A stretch of 64,000 nucleotides of DNA, from contig NZ_FOOW01000003.1 of the NCBI RefSeq assembly GCF_900113305.1, positions 124,001 through 188,000 on the forward strand, given 5' to 3'. This stretch comes from Prevotella sp. KH2C16. GTDB taxonomy: Bacteria > Bacteroidota > Bacteroidia > Bacteroidales > Bacteroidaceae. Position numbers and translations under genes: made by a program. A model generated the notes under the pieces. That model worked only from the letters and a program-made list of their open reading frames with translations, was not told the DNA's origin and ran no database searches. Positions 9,334-18,318 of this stretch are shown piece by piece. Within the stretch, counting starts at the first letter, position 1. Every line of letters starts with the position of its first letter.

Positions 9334-9426
9334 GAAAATAAAACTGAAGACAAAGCAGTTTGAGAAGATTATTTTCCTTTTTTCATTTTTTAAAAAGATT
9401 TACTTGTCTGATTCGACAAAAAGTGT

Positions 9427-9434
9427 TATTTTTG
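9427..9434 (+). promoter_or_regulatory. Promoter -7 box for the HU/SPOR gene
   Basis: TATTTTTG with CTTG at about -33 (9403-9406). It ends only 5 bases before the likely GTG start at 9440, so the transcript may have almost no leader. Confidence 0.65.
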
Positions 9435-9439
9435 CATTC

Positions 9440-10486
9440 GTGATTGAACTGGAAAGACATATAGAGATACTACTCCTGAGCAACGACTGTGTAATCGTCC
9501 CTGACTTCGGAGGATTCATGGCTCATCATGTAGATGCTTGTTATGACAAGGAGGAAGACATTTTCTTTCCGCCACAGAGAACTCTTGGATTCAATCCGCA
9601 ATTGACCCTGAACGATTCTCTCCTCGTACAATCTTATATAGAGGCCTATGACATCAGCTATCCGGAAGCCTTGAGACGAATCGAAGACGAGGTTCGGGAG
9701 CTCAAGCAACATCTTGAGCATAAGGCTGAATATGAATTCAACGGCCTCGGAATCATCCGGATGAACGACGAGGGAAAATATGAATTCACACCTTGCGAAG
9801 CCGGCATCCTGACTCCTGACCTCTATGGCCTTAACTCCTTCGAGATGGAGAGGCTGCAGTTGACAAGTCTCGTTTCAACGATAAACATCGAGACCAAGCC
9901 TATTACGAATGCTAAAGAGGAAGCAGAAGAATCCATTGAAGCTGAAGTGCACAAGAAGTTCAGCTCTAATATCTTTCTGGATGATGAAGACGAAGAGCCC
10001 TATACCATTCACCCTGGCATCGTGCGCAATCTCCTCGCAGCATGTGTTGCCGCATTGGCATTCTTGCTATTCCCCGCAAATATCGGCAACGGAGATTCCC
10101 ACTCTATGCTTATAAGCAAGATAGATACGGGAATGCTTACTCGCATTATCTCCTCTGAAGTTACGCCGAAGCCCGTTGTCATACGGAAGATTGCCATTAT
10201 TGCCAAAAGCCACGCTTCCACTTCTAAAGACTCTATAGAGTTGCCCCAAGCCCCATTCTATACCATCGTACTCTGTAGCCGGGTATCTCTAAAGAATGCG
10301 ACAAATTATAAAAACACACTTCATAACACCGGTTATACGAAAGCTGAGGTTCTACAGAAAGGTAAAAGTGTAAAAGTAATTTACGGCAAATACCCAACCG
10401 AGAACCAGGCGTATAACATTCTGAACAAACTTAACAACCGCTCAGAATTTAAAGATTGCTGGGTTATGAAAGTAAAAGCAATATGA
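9440..10486 (+). CDS. HU-CCDC81/SPOR domain membrane protein
   Basis: The 348-residue protein has an N-terminal region of the prokaryotic HU-CCDC81 type (IELERHIEILLLSNDCVIVPDFGGFMAHH and a following HU-like part to about residue 130), an acidic stretch, one membrane helix (NLLAACVAALAFLLFPA) and a C-terminal SPOR domain (about 270-345, FYTIVLCSRVSLKNA...). SPOR domains bind denuded peptidoglycan at division sites, so it probably links the cytoplasm to the septal wall. The GTG at 9440 was chosen. The longer frame starts upstream of the -7 box, and the GTG gives the usual family N-terminus. It overlaps the next gene by ATGA. Confidence 0.82.
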   Translation: MIELERHIEILLLSNDCVIVPDFGGFMAHHVDACYDKEEDIFFPPQRTLGFNPQLTLNDSLLVQSYIEAYDISYPEALRRIEDEVRELKQHLEHKAEYEFNGLGIIRMNDEGKYEFTPCEAGILTPDLYGLNSFEMERLQLTSLVSTINIETKPITNAKEEAEESIEAEVHKKFSSNIFLDDEDEEPYTIHPGIVRNLLAACVAALAFLLFPANIGNGDSHSMLISKIDTGMLTRIISSEVTPKPVVIRKIAIIAKSHASTSKDSIELPQAPFYTIVLCSRVSLKNATNYKNTLHNTGYTKAEVLQKGKSVKVIYGKYPTENQAYNILNKLNNRSEFKDCWVMKVKAI

Positions 10487-11016
10487 AGCGAGTCAGATGC
10501 CCCAAATGTGATAACTATATCACTTTCGACGAAACCCACTATCAGGCTGGGCAGTCCCTTGTTTTTGAATGCCCTCAATGCCATAAGCAATTTGGCGTTC
10601 GGATGGGCGTTTCCAAACTTCATAATATCCAAAAGGAAGAAAAAACCGAAGAAGCTGCTGAAGACAAGGGCTACGGAACTATTGTCGTCATCGAGAATGT
10701 GTTCCACTACAAGCAGGTCATCCCCTTGCAATTAGGTGATAACATAATAGGAAGATACATGAAAGGTTCTGGTATCAACTGTCCTATTGAGACCGTAGAC
10801 CCGAGTATCGACATGAATCATTGCTGCATTAATGTATCATACGACAAGAACAACAATCTGAAATATATTCTTAGAGACGGCCCATCGAATACGGGCACCT
10901 TTGTTGATAATGAAATTTTAGGCGACCGAGAGCGTAGAGTCATTGAAGACGGAAGCCTTTTTACGATTGGAGCAACCAGCGTTATCCTCAAGATCAAAGG
11001 CAACAAAGAAGACTAA
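10483..11016 (+). CDS. Zinc-ribbon and FHA domain protein
   Basis: The 177-residue cytoplasmic protein has an N-terminal zinc ribbon (Cys6, Cys9, Cys30 and Cys33, as CPKC and CPQC) and a C-terminal FHA domain (about 85-175). The FHA motifs are visible: NIIGRYMKG, the SIDMNHC that replaces the usual SxxH loop, and NTGTFVDNEIL. FHA domains bind phosphothreonine. The start is the ATG at 10483, in an ATGA overlap with the SPOR gene, not the ATG 27 bases earlier. The translational coupling suggests the two proteins act together. No kinase is nearby. Confidence 0.85.
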   Translation: MKRVRCPKCDNYITFDETHYQAGQSLVFECPQCHKQFGVRMGVSKLHNIQKEEKTEEAAEDKGYGTIVVIENVFHYKQVIPLQLGDNIIGRYMKGSGINCPIETVDPSIDMNHCCINVSYDKNNNLKYILRDGPSNTGTFVDNEILGDRERRVIEDGSLFTIGATSVILKIKGNKED

Positions 11017-11103
11017 ACGCTATCTCTACTATCAATTTGCGTTTATTTCCATGTTTTAGATAAATTGTTTTTCCTAACTGCGATGATTCTAATAGAAAAT
11101 TCG

Positions 11104-11111
11104 TATCTTTG
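11104..11111 (+). promoter_or_regulatory. Promoter -7 box for the his-lys-fbp gene run
   Basis: TATCTTTG lies 24 bases before the TTG start of hisH. No clear -33 box was seen. It is the only -7 box found ahead of the nine-gene run up to 21391. The leader would be under 20 bases, too short for a classic his attenuator. Confidence 0.7.
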
Positions 11112-11135
11112 CATTTGTTCATAAACAAATGAGAA

Positions 11136-11744
11136 TTGAAAGTCGCCATCGTAAAATACAATGCAGGAAATATATACTCTGTAGAGAATGCTCTCCGCAG
11201 AATTGGAGTTAATCCGATCCTTACCGACAAGGCTGAGGAGCTCATGTCTGCTGATAAAGTCCTTTTCCCCGGACAAGGTGAGGCAAGCACCACTATGGCT
11301 TACATCCATGAGCATCGGCTGGATGAGATTATCCGGAATCTCAGGCAACCTGTCCTTGGCATCTGTATCGGACAGCAACTTCTATGCCAGCATTCAGAGG
11401 AGGGCGACACAGAGTGCATCGGAGTATTTCCGGTAACCGTAAAACGCTTTCAACCCCGACGACACGAAGACAAGGTGCCAGCCATGGGATGGAACCGCCT
11501 GAACATAAGGGAAGAGGACGACGAAGCAGGCAAAGGGCTCCTGACGAATCTCGGCACCAATCCCTATGTCTATTTTGTACATAGCTTCTATGTGCCTCTT
11601 TGTGAGTGGACGACTGCCGAAGCTGACTATATTCTGCCTTACAGTGCTACTCTTCATAAAGAAAACTTCTACTCTACCCAGTTTCATCCAGAGAAAAGCG
11701 GGAAAGTCGGGGAACAGATTCTTAAAAATTTCTTGGACTTATGA
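11136..11744 (+). CDS. hisH: Imidazole glycerol phosphate synthase glutamine amidotransferase subunit
   Basis: HisH releases ammonia from glutamine and passes it through the HisF barrel to make imidazole glycerol phosphate. The 202-residue class I amidotransferase shows the oxyanion region ([10 protein letters not shown]), the nucleophile cysteine ([17 protein letters not shown]) and the C-terminal His-Glu pair ([11 protein letters not shown]). The start is a TTG, placed where the family N-terminus begins ([12 protein letters not shown]). An ATG 7 bases upstream is in another frame. It overlaps the fused hisA-hisF gene by four bases, fitting assembly of the HisH-HisF complex. Confidence 0.94.
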   Translation: MKVAIVKYNAGNIYSVENALRRIGVNPILTDKAEELMSADKVLFPGQGEASTTMAYIHEHRLDEIIRNLRQPVLGICIGQQLLCQHSEEGDTECIGVFPVTVKRFQPRRHEDKVPAMGWNRLNIREEDDEAGKGLLTNLGTNPYVYFVHSFYVPLCEWTTAEADYILPYSATLHKENFYSTQFHPEKSGKVGEQILKNFLDL

Positions 11745-13228
11745 TAGAGCTTATACCCGCTATAGACATCATTAACGGCCAATGCGTCCGCCTCACAATG
11801 GGCGATTACAGCCAGAAGAAGGTTTACAACAGTAATCCTGTCGAAGTTGCTCGCAGCTTTGAAAAGATGGGCTTTCGGCGTTTGCATGTGGTAGACCTTG
11901 ACGGTGCTCAGTCAAAGCATATTGTCAATGACGCCGTCTTGCATTCTATCACAGAGAACACAAGCCTTACCGTAGATTTTGGTGGCGGCATCAAGTCAGA
12001 AGAAGACATTGAGAAGGCTTTTGCCGCAGGTGCCTCCATGGTTACGGTTGGCAGCATTGCAGTTACGAATCCAGAGCTGTTCTGTTCCTGGCTGGATAAA
12101 TACGGTGCCCATCGGTTAATCCTTGGGGCCGATGTGAGGAATGGTAAAATTGCTATTAATGGCTGGAAAGATGATTCAGAGGAAGAGCTCCTACCCTTCC
12201 TCAGCCAATATATTCATCGGGGAGTGATACATGTGCTTTGTACGGAAATCAGCAGGGATGGAGCCTTGCAAGGCCCTGCCATCGAGCTGTACCGCCAGAT
12301 TATGCAGGAATATTCCCATCTACACCTTATCGCAAGCGGCGGCGTGTCATGCAATGAAGACCTCCACAGGCTTGAGAGGGCCGGCATCCCTGCCGCCGTA
12401 TTCGGCAAAGCCTTCTACGAGGGGCGGATTGATGCAGCAGAGTTGTTGGCTTCCTATCCTCAAAAAGAGATGGGACTGGCAAAGAGAATCATTCCTTGTC
12501 TGGATGTAAAGGATGGCATGACCGTGAAAGGCACCAACTTTGTGAATCTTCGCCAAGCAGGCGACCCTGTCGAATTGGGTCAAGCCTATAGCGATGCAGG
12601 AGCAGATGAGCTCGTGTTTCTGGACATCACAGCCAGCGTTGAAGGGCGCAAAACCTTTACCAATATGGTAACTCAGGTGGCCCGTAAGATAAATATTCCA
12701 TTCACGGTCGGCGGTGGTATCAATGAACTTGACGATGTTGAGCGCCTGCTCTATGCCGGAGCTGACAAGGTGAGTGTAAACTCCGCAGCAATCCGCAACC
12801 CTCATCTCATCAATGAGATTACAGGGAAATTCGGCTCACAGGTCTGCGTATGTGCCATCGATGCCCGCCTTGATGATGACGGCTGGTACTGTTATGTAAG
12901 GGGGGGAAGAGAAAAAACCAAGCTCAACCTCTTTGAATGGGCCAAAGAAGTTCAAGATCGTGGCGCCGGAGAGATTCTCTTTACAAGCATGAACCACGAC
13001 GGGGTGAAGACTGGCTTTGCCTATGATGCATTAGCCCGGCTATCCGATGAGCTGTCCATACCGGTAATTGCAAGTGGCGGAGCGGGCAAGATGGAACACT
13101 TCCGTGATGCTTTCACACTTGGAAGGGCTGATGCCGCACTGGCTGCAAGCGTTTTCCATTTCGGTGAAATCAAAATACCGGAATTGAAGAAATACCTTCG
13201 TGCAGAGGGCATCAATGTAAGACTCTGA
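11741..13228 (+). CDS. hisA-hisF: Fused HisA-HisF: ProFAR isomerase and IGP synthase cyclase subunit
   Basis: One 495-residue frame encodes two complete beta/alpha barrels. Residues 1-243 are HisA (N'-formimino-AICAR ribotide isomerase), with catalytic Asp9 (PAIDI) and Asp131 (LGADV). Residues 244-495 are HisF (cyclase), beginning [13 protein letters not shown], with Asp255 and Asp374 (CAIDA). All four catalytic aspartates and the phosphate-binding glycines ([29 protein letters not shown]) are present, so both activities should be intact. No stop lies between the halves. The HisF Met codon is at 12470, directly after the HisA tail (LASYPQKE), so there is almost no linker. These are normally separate adjacent genes in Bacteroidetes. 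An AAAGAG before the internal ATG might also allow free HisF to be made. Confidence 0.93.
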   Translation: MIELIPAIDIINGQCVRLTMGDYSQKKVYNSNPVEVARSFEKMGFRRLHVVDLDGAQSKHIVNDAVLHSITENTSLTVDFGGGIKSEEDIEKAFAAGASMVTVGSIAVTNPELFCSWLDKYGAHRLILGADVRNGKIAINGWKDDSEEELLPFLSQYIHRGVIHVLCTEISRDGALQGPAIELYRQIMQEYSHLHLIASGGVSCNEDLHRLERAGIPAAVFGKAFYEGRIDAAELLASYPQKEMGLAKRIIPCLDVKDGMTVKGTNFVNLRQAGDPVELGQAYSDAGADELVFLDITASVEGRKTFTNMVTQVARKINIPFTVGGGINELDDVERLLYAGADKVSVNSAAIRNPHLINEITGKFGSQVCVCAIDARLDDDGWYCYVRGGREKTKLNLFEWAKEVQDRGAGEILFTSMNHDGVKTGFAYDALARLSDELSIPVIASGGAGKMEHFRDAFTLGRADAALAASVFHFGEIKIPELKKYLRAEGINVRL

Positions 13229-13260
13229 ACAAAAGACAACCTTTCATAAAACGAACGATA

Positions 13261-13926
13261 ATGAGTGAACATATGAATATCAACTTCGACAAGATGGGCG
13301 GCTTGGTGCCGGCAATCATCCAAGATGCAACGACCAGAAATGTCCTTATGCTTGGCTTCATGAACAAGGAAGCTTACGAAAAGACCATCAATACAGGCAA
13401 GGTTACTTTCTGGAGCCGTTCTCGCAACTGTCTGTGGACTAAGGGAGAGACTTCAGGGAATTTTTTGCATCTCGTTGAAATCAAGGACGACTGTGATGAG
13501 GACACACTCCTCGTAAGAGTGCATCCCACAGGGCCAACATGCCACAAAGGTACTGATACATGCTGGGGTGAAGACAATGAACAAAACCCGCTGCTCTTTC
13601 TTACAGAACTTCAAGACTTCATAGAGAAACGCCACGAAGAGATGCCAGAAGGAAGCTATACAACCAGTCTGTTTAAGAAAGGCGTGAACCGAATGGCACA
13701 GAAAGTGGGCGAAGAAGCGTTGGAGGCTGTTATCGAAGCGACAAATGGCAGTAACGAAAAACTTGTCTATGAAGCAGCCGACATGATGTATCACCTCATC
13801 GTCCTACTCACCAGCAAGAATCTCCGCATTGAAGATATAGCGACAGAATTGCAAAGGCGACATAACCCGAACTGGGACAAAAAACGCCGTGAAGAAAAAT
13901 CCAAGGACAACAAAGAATCAGAATAA
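13261..13926 (+). CDS. hisIE: Bifunctional phosphoribosyl-AMP cyclohydrolase / phosphoribosyl-ATP pyrophosphatase
   Basis: HisIE catalyses the second and third steps of histidine synthesis. The 221-residue protein has an N-terminal HisI domain (about 1-110: MLGFMNKEAYEKT, TFWSRSRNCLWTKGETSGN, zinc ligands in PTCHKGTDTCW) and a C-terminal HisE domain (about 115-205: VGEEALEAVIEA, YEAADMMYHLIVLL). The last 20 residues are charged and probably disordered. The earlier genes hisG, hisD, hisC and hisB are not in the window. It is 32 bases after hisA-hisF and 13 before ftsE. Confidence 0.95.
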   Translation: MSEHMNINFDKMGGLVPAIIQDATTRNVLMLGFMNKEAYEKTINTGKVTFWSRSRNCLWTKGETSGNFLHLVEIKDDCDEDTLLVRVHPTGPTCHKGTDTCWGEDNEQNPLLFLTELQDFIEKRHEEMPEGSYTTSLFKKGVNRMAQKVGEEALEAVIEATNGSNEKLVYEAADMMYHLIVLLTSKNLRIEDIATELQRRHNPNWDKKRREEKSKDNKESE

Positions 13927-13939
13927 AATCAAATAAAGC

Positions 13940-14656
13940 ATGTTAATCGATTATCAAAAAGTAAATATTTATCAACAAGACACTCTTGTTCTAAAGGATG
14001 TAACCTTCCATGCAGACGAGGGAGAATTTATCTATCTTATCGGAAAGGTCGGTTCCGGGAAAAGCTCCCTACTAAAAACTTTCTATTGCGAGCTGGACAT
14101 TGACATGGAAGAAGATGGAAAAGCCGAAGTATTAGGGAGGAAAATCAATATCATCCGTCGTAAGGAAGTGCCTGCCCTAAGGAAAGAAATGGGTATCATC
14201 TTCCAAGACTTCCAGCTGCTTCACGATCGCAATGTATATCGCAACTTCTTGTTCGTGCTTGAAGCAACGGGATGGAAGAATCGCAATGAAATCAATCAAC
14301 GCATCAATGAAGTACTCGCTTCTGTCGATATGATTGACCATAAGGAGAAAATGCCTCATGAGCTTTCCGGAGGCGAACAGCAACGAATAGCCATCGCACG
14401 AGCCCTCCTCAACCATCCAAAGATAATCGTTGCGGATGAACCCACCGGGAATCTTGATCCTGAAACGGCAAGCAACATCGTGAAGTTGCTTAAAGACATC
14501 ACCCGCCAAGGCACCACCGTGGTAATGTCGACGCACAACATACCAATGCTTGACATGTATCCTGGCATCGTATACCGCTGTAAAGACGGCGTCATCACAG
14601 ATGTTACCAACGAGTATAATAAAATGGACTTGACCGAAGATGGCGAGGAAGAATAA
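13940..14656 (+). CDS. ftsE: Cell division ATP-binding protein FtsE
   Basis: This 238-residue ABC ATPase has Walker A ([12 protein letters not shown]), the signature [15 protein letters not shown], Walker B ([12 protein letters not shown]) and the switch histidine ([11 protein letters not shown]). The Q-loop context [10 protein letters not shown] fits the FtsE/LolD/MacB group. FtsE pairs with the membrane protein FtsX to activate cell-wall hydrolases at the septum. No ftsX is adjacent, which is common in Bacteroidetes. It sits between histidine and lysine genes. Lysine-pathway DAP is a peptidoglycan precursor, so the placement could make sense. Assignment to FtsE rather than LolD rests on length and known Bacteroidetes gene order. 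Confidence 0.85.
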   Translation: MLIDYQKVNIYQQDTLVLKDVTFHADEGEFIYLIGKVGSGKSSLLKTFYCELDIDMEEDGKAEVLGRKINIIRRKEVPALRKEMGIIFQDFQLLHDRNVYRNFLFVLEATGWKNRNEINQRINEVLASVDMIDHKEKMPHELSGGEQQRIAIARALLNHPKIIVADEPTGNLDPETASNIVKLLKDITRQGTTVVMSTHNIPMLDMYPGIVYRCKDGVITDVTNEYNKMDLTEDGEEE

Positions 14657-14677
14657 AAACTAAAAAAGCATAAACAT

Positions 14678-15994
14678 ATGAAAGTAATGAAGTTTGGCGG
14701 CACTTCCGTAGGCTCTCCCGAACGCATGAAGGAAGTTGCTACTCTGGTTACCAAATCAGGAGAGCCCACATTCGTCGTTCTTTCTGCAATGAGTGGAACG
14801 ACCAACTCTCTTATCGAAATCAGCAACTATCTGTACAAGAAAAATCCAGGGAGTGCAAACGAGATAATCAATCATCTTGAGCAAAAATATATGCAGCATA
14901 TCGAAGAGCTGTATACTACCGATGAATACAAAGACAAGACGCGCGACTTCCTTTGCGGCGAATTCGACTATTTACGCTCCTTCACCAAGGATCTGTTCAC
15001 CTCCTTTGAAGAGAAATCCATCGTAGCCCAGGGTGAAATCATAAGCACAAACATGGTCGTGAACTATTTGCAGGAATCTGGAATGAAAGCAATGCTCCTG
15101 AATGCACTCGACTTCATGCGCACTGATAAGAATGCCGAGCCCGACTCCCCGTATATCAAGGAAAAACTGAAAGCCATCATGGATTTGAATCCCGGCTACC
15201 AGATTTACATCACTCAGGGCTTCATCTGCCGCAACGCATATGGCGAAGTTGATAACCTTCTACGCGGTGGGTCTGACTATACGGCATCTTTGATTGGCGC
15301 CGCACTACCTGCCGAGGAGATTCAGATTTGGACCGATATAGATGGTATGCACAATAATGATCCCCGGATTGTGGACGATACGGAGGCCATTCCACAGCTA
15401 AATTTCGAAGAAGCCGCAGAATTAGCATATTTTGGAGCAAAGATTCTCCATCCCACCTGTATCCAGCCTGCTAAATATGCGGGTATTCCCGTTCGTCTAA
15501 AGAACACCATGGAACCTGACGCACCCGGCACAATTATCGACAATGTCATTATGCGAGGCAAGATTAAGGCTGTTGCTGCAAAGGATAATATCACGGCAAT
15601 CAAAATCAAGTCGTCAAGAATGCTTCTTGCAACAGGTTTTTTGCGAAAGGTATTTGAAATCTTTGAGAGTTATCAGACGCCTATAGACATGATTGCAACC
15701 AGCGAGGTCGGCGTCTCTATGAGTATTGATAATTCTACCCATCTGACAGAGATAGTGGACGAATTAAAGAAGTATGGCACCGTAACCGTCGACACCGACA
15801 TGTGCATCGTGTGTGTAGTTGGCGACCTCGACTGGAGCAATCTTGGTTTCGAAACACTGGCTACTGACGCAATGAAGAATATTCCTGTTCGCATGATTTC
15901 TTATGGTGGAAGCAACTATAATATATCTTTCCTCATTAAGACAGCCGACAAAAAGAGGGCTCTCCAGAACCTTAGTAATGTACTTTTCAAATAA
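14678..15994 (+). CDS. lysC: Aspartate kinase
   Basis: LysC phosphorylates aspartate, the first step to lysine, DAP, threonine and methionine. The 438-residue monofunctional enzyme has the kinase motif [13 protein letters not shown] at the N-terminus, [14 protein letters not shown] and [13 protein letters not shown] in the kinase domain, and two ACT domains (about 300-438) for allosteric control, presumably by lysine. No homoserine dehydrogenase domain is fused. It is 21 bases after ftsE and 6 before lysA, a kinase plus decarboxylase pair at the two ends of the lysine route. Confidence 0.95.
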   Translation: MKVMKFGGTSVGSPERMKEVATLVTKSGEPTFVVLSAMSGTTNSLIEISNYLYKKNPGSANEIINHLEQKYMQHIEELYTTDEYKDKTRDFLCGEFDYLRSFTKDLFTSFEEKSIVAQGEIISTNMVVNYLQESGMKAMLLNALDFMRTDKNAEPDSPYIKEKLKAIMDLNPGYQIYITQGFICRNAYGEVDNLLRGGSDYTASLIGAALPAEEIQIWTDIDGMHNNDPRIVDDTEAIPQLNFEEAAELAYFGAKILHPTCIQPAKYAGIPVRLKNTMEPDAPGTIIDNVIMRGKIKAVAAKDNITAIKIKSSRMLLATGFLRKVFEIFESYQTPIDMIATSEVGVSMSIDNSTHLTEIVDELKKYGTVTVDTDMCIVCVVGDLDWSNLGFETLATDAMKNIPVRMISYGGSNYNISFLIKTADKKRALQNLSNVLFK

Positions 15995-16000
15995 AAAAGG

Positions 16001-17158
16001 ATGAAGGGAAGTTTTCCAATTGAGCAATTCAATCATATAGAGACTCCATTCTACTATTATGACACGGCACTCTTGCGCTCCACCCTTCAAGCCATTAATA
16101 AGGAGGCCGGGCGGCATGAGAACTTTGTCGTGCACTATGCCATAAAGGCCAATGCCAATCCAAAGGTCTTGAACATCATAAGTCTGGCGGGTATGGGAGC
16201 TGATTGTGTCAGCGGTGGAGAGATACGAGCCGCTTTGTCTGCGGGCTTTCCGGCATCTAAGATTGTATATGCAGGCGTTGGTAAAAGTGATTGGGAAATC
16301 AACCTTGGACTGGATAAGGACATTTTCTGTTTTAATGTTGAAAGCAAAGCTGAACTGGAAGTCATCAATGAGTTGGCAGAAAGGAAAGGTAAGACTGCAA
16401 GAATATGCTTTCGAATCAATCCTGATGTAGGAGCCCATACTCATGCGAACATAACAACCGGACTTGCCGAAAACAAGTTTGGTATCGCTATGAGCGATAT
16501 GGATCAAATTATTGAGACCGCGATCAAGATGAGAAACATCCAGTTCTTGGGGCTTCACTTCCATATCGGTTCCCAGATTCTTGAGATGAATGACTTTGTG
16601 GCACTTTGCAATCGCATTAACGAAATCCAGAATCATCTTGAAAAGCATCACATAAAAGTAGAAAACATCAATGTAGGAGGCGGTCTCGGTGTTGACTACA
16701 TACATCCTAACCGAATGCCCATTCCTGATTTCAAGGCCTATTTTGACACCTATGCCCGGCACCTCAAACTGCGTAATGGACAGAAACTGCATTTTGAACT
16801 GGGAAGGGCCGTCGTTGCCCAATGCGGCACTTTGATTACCCGCATATTATATATAAAGCAAGGCACCCATAAGCAATTTGCCATCGTGGATGCCGGTATG
16901 ACCGACTTAATCCGCCCTGCACTCTATCAGGCCTATCACAAGATTGAGAATATTTGCAGCAACGAGCCTGTGGAAACATACGATGTGGTCGGGCCGATAT
17001 GCGAGTCGAGTGATGTCTTTGCCAAGGCCATAGATCTCAACAAGAGCCATAGAGGCGACTTGATTGCCATCCGAAGCGCGGGTGCCTATGGTGAAATCAT
17101 GGCAAGCCAGTATAATTGCCGCAAGATTCCAGCAGGCTATATTACGGAGGATTTATGA
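16001..17158 (+). CDS. lysA: Diaminopimelate decarboxylase
   Basis: LysA converts meso-diaminopimelate to lysine using PLP. The 385-residue fold-III enzyme shows the PLP lysine in VHYAIKANANPKVL, the substrate-site HFHIGSQI, the glycine-rich INVGGGLGVDY, and the catalytic CESSDVFAK. The C-terminal GAYGEIMASQYN is also typical. The stop overlaps the next gene's ATG by ATGA, so a glycosyltransferase is translationally coupled to it. Confidence 0.96.
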   Translation: MKGSFPIEQFNHIETPFYYYDTALLRSTLQAINKEAGRHENFVVHYAIKANANPKVLNIISLAGMGADCVSGGEIRAALSAGFPASKIVYAGVGKSDWEINLGLDKDIFCFNVESKAELEVINELAERKGKTARICFRINPDVGAHTHANITTGLAENKFGIAMSDMDQIIETAIKMRNIQFLGLHFHIGSQILEMNDFVALCNRINEIQNHLEKHHIKVENINVGGGLGVDYIHPNRMPIPDFKAYFDTYARHLKLRNGQKLHFELGRAVVAQCGTLITRILYIKQGTHKQFAIVDAGMTDLIRPALYQAYHKIENICSNEPVETYDVVGPICESSDVFAKAIDLNKSHRGDLIAIRSAGAYGEIMASQYNCRKIPAGYITEDL

Positions 17159-18318
17159 CTTTAGACTATATTACGATAATTGGAGCTGCCGTCGTTATGG
17201 TTGTTTCTTTACTTTCTGTAATCATCAACCCCTTCTTCAGACGCTCCTTCCTCAAGAAAGCTTCTCCTGACGAGACAAGGGACGACTATTCCGAAGGCGA
17301 CGCATTACCGCCCCTCTCGGTTATCATCACGCTCCACGACAATGCCCGCGAGATGGAAGAGAGGCTCCCCTTGTACCTGAACCAGAACTATCCATCAGAC
17401 TTTCAGGTCGTCATCGTTTCCGAAGAGGGCGACAGCGAGACCGATGACATACTGAAAAGATTCGCCGGCGACAGGCATCTTTATCACACCTTTATTCCAA
17501 ACAGCTCGCGATATGTAAGCCGTAAGAAACTGGCAATAACCATGGGCGTAAAGGCTGCCAAGAACGAATGGATTCTCTTGACTGACATAGAGTGCCGCCC
17601 CGCAGGAGAGAACTGGCTCCGCACAATGGCACGCAACGCAAGGAAGGAAAAGAATCTGGTGCTGGGAGTAAGCAAATATGCGGATGAGGCAAAGCCCTAC
17701 TACAGCTTTGAACACATCCATACCTTATATTATGTTCTCCGCAAGGCTGCCAAGGGAACGGCGTATCGCACGAATTGTGCTAACCTAATGTTTCGCAAGA
17801 GCGACTTCCTCGCACAGAACGGATTCAGCGGGAACCTCGATTTGCAAAGGGGCGAATATGACTTTCTCGTCAATAAATATGCCGGAAAACACACCACCGC
17901 CATAGAAACCAGCCCTGACGCTTGGGTGATTGAGGATCTGCCGACCCCAAAGGAGTGGAGAAACAAGCACTTCTATTATCTTGCGGGCAGGAGTCAGATG
18001 CAGAGGAGACGGTCTTACCGATTGCTCTATAATATGGATCAATGGACGATTCACCTATCCCTGCTCTTGATAATCTCAATAATTGCTTTCGCGGTAATTA
18101 CACAAAGATGGATACTCGCCGGCACCAGCGTTCTCTGCTTACTATCGATGGCCATTTCAAGAACACTAACTGGCTGGAAAGCACTAAGGGCATTTGAAGA
18201 AGATATGCCGTCATGGAAAATCTATCCCTATGAGATTAGCATCGTTTGGCATAACCTGGCGAACATCATCAGATACAAGCGGGCAGACAGACTGGATTTC
18301 ACAAGCCATAAGCTATGA
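17155..18318 (+). CDS. Family 2 glycosyltransferase, membrane bound
   Basis: The 387-residue protein has an N-terminal membrane helix (about 3-22), a GT-A domain, and two or more helices near the C-terminus (about 300-350). The GT2 features are LSVIITLHDN, the nucleotide-binding Asp region VVIVSEEGDSETDD, and LLTDIECRPAGENW as the DxD-like site. It probably adds a sugar to a lipid-linked or envelope acceptor, with both substrates unknown. The start is the ATG at 17155 in an ATGA overlap with lysA. Its own stop overlaps the next gene in the same way, and the two were probably inherited as a pair. Confidence 0.82.
   Translation: MTLDYITIIGAAVVMVVSLLSVIINPFFRRSFLKKASPDETRDDYSEGDALPPLSVIITLHDNAREMEERLPLYLNQNYPSDFQVVIVSEEGDSETDDILKRFAGDRHLYHTFIPNSSRYVSRKKLAITMGVKAAKNEWILLTDIECRPAGENWLRTMARNARKEKNLVLGVSKYADEAKPYYSFEHIHTLYYVLRKAAKGTAYRTNCANLMFRKSDFLAQNGFSGNLDLQRGEYDFLVNKYAGKHTTAIETSPDAWVIEDLPTPKEWRNKHFYYLAGRSQMQRRRSYRLLYNMDQWTIHLSLLLIISIIAFAVITQRWILAGTSVLCLLSMAISRTLTGWKALRAFEEDMPSWKIYPYEISIVWHNLANIIRYKRADRLDFTSHKL

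Noticed and set aside
11129..11212. Out-of-frame 27-codon ORF before hisH as a histidine attenuator peptide
   Set aside because: It contains only one His codon and no terminator/antiterminator pair is visible. The leader is too short.
15764..16822. 352-codon minus-strand frame
   Set aside because: It is antisense to lysC and lysA, both well supported by motifs.
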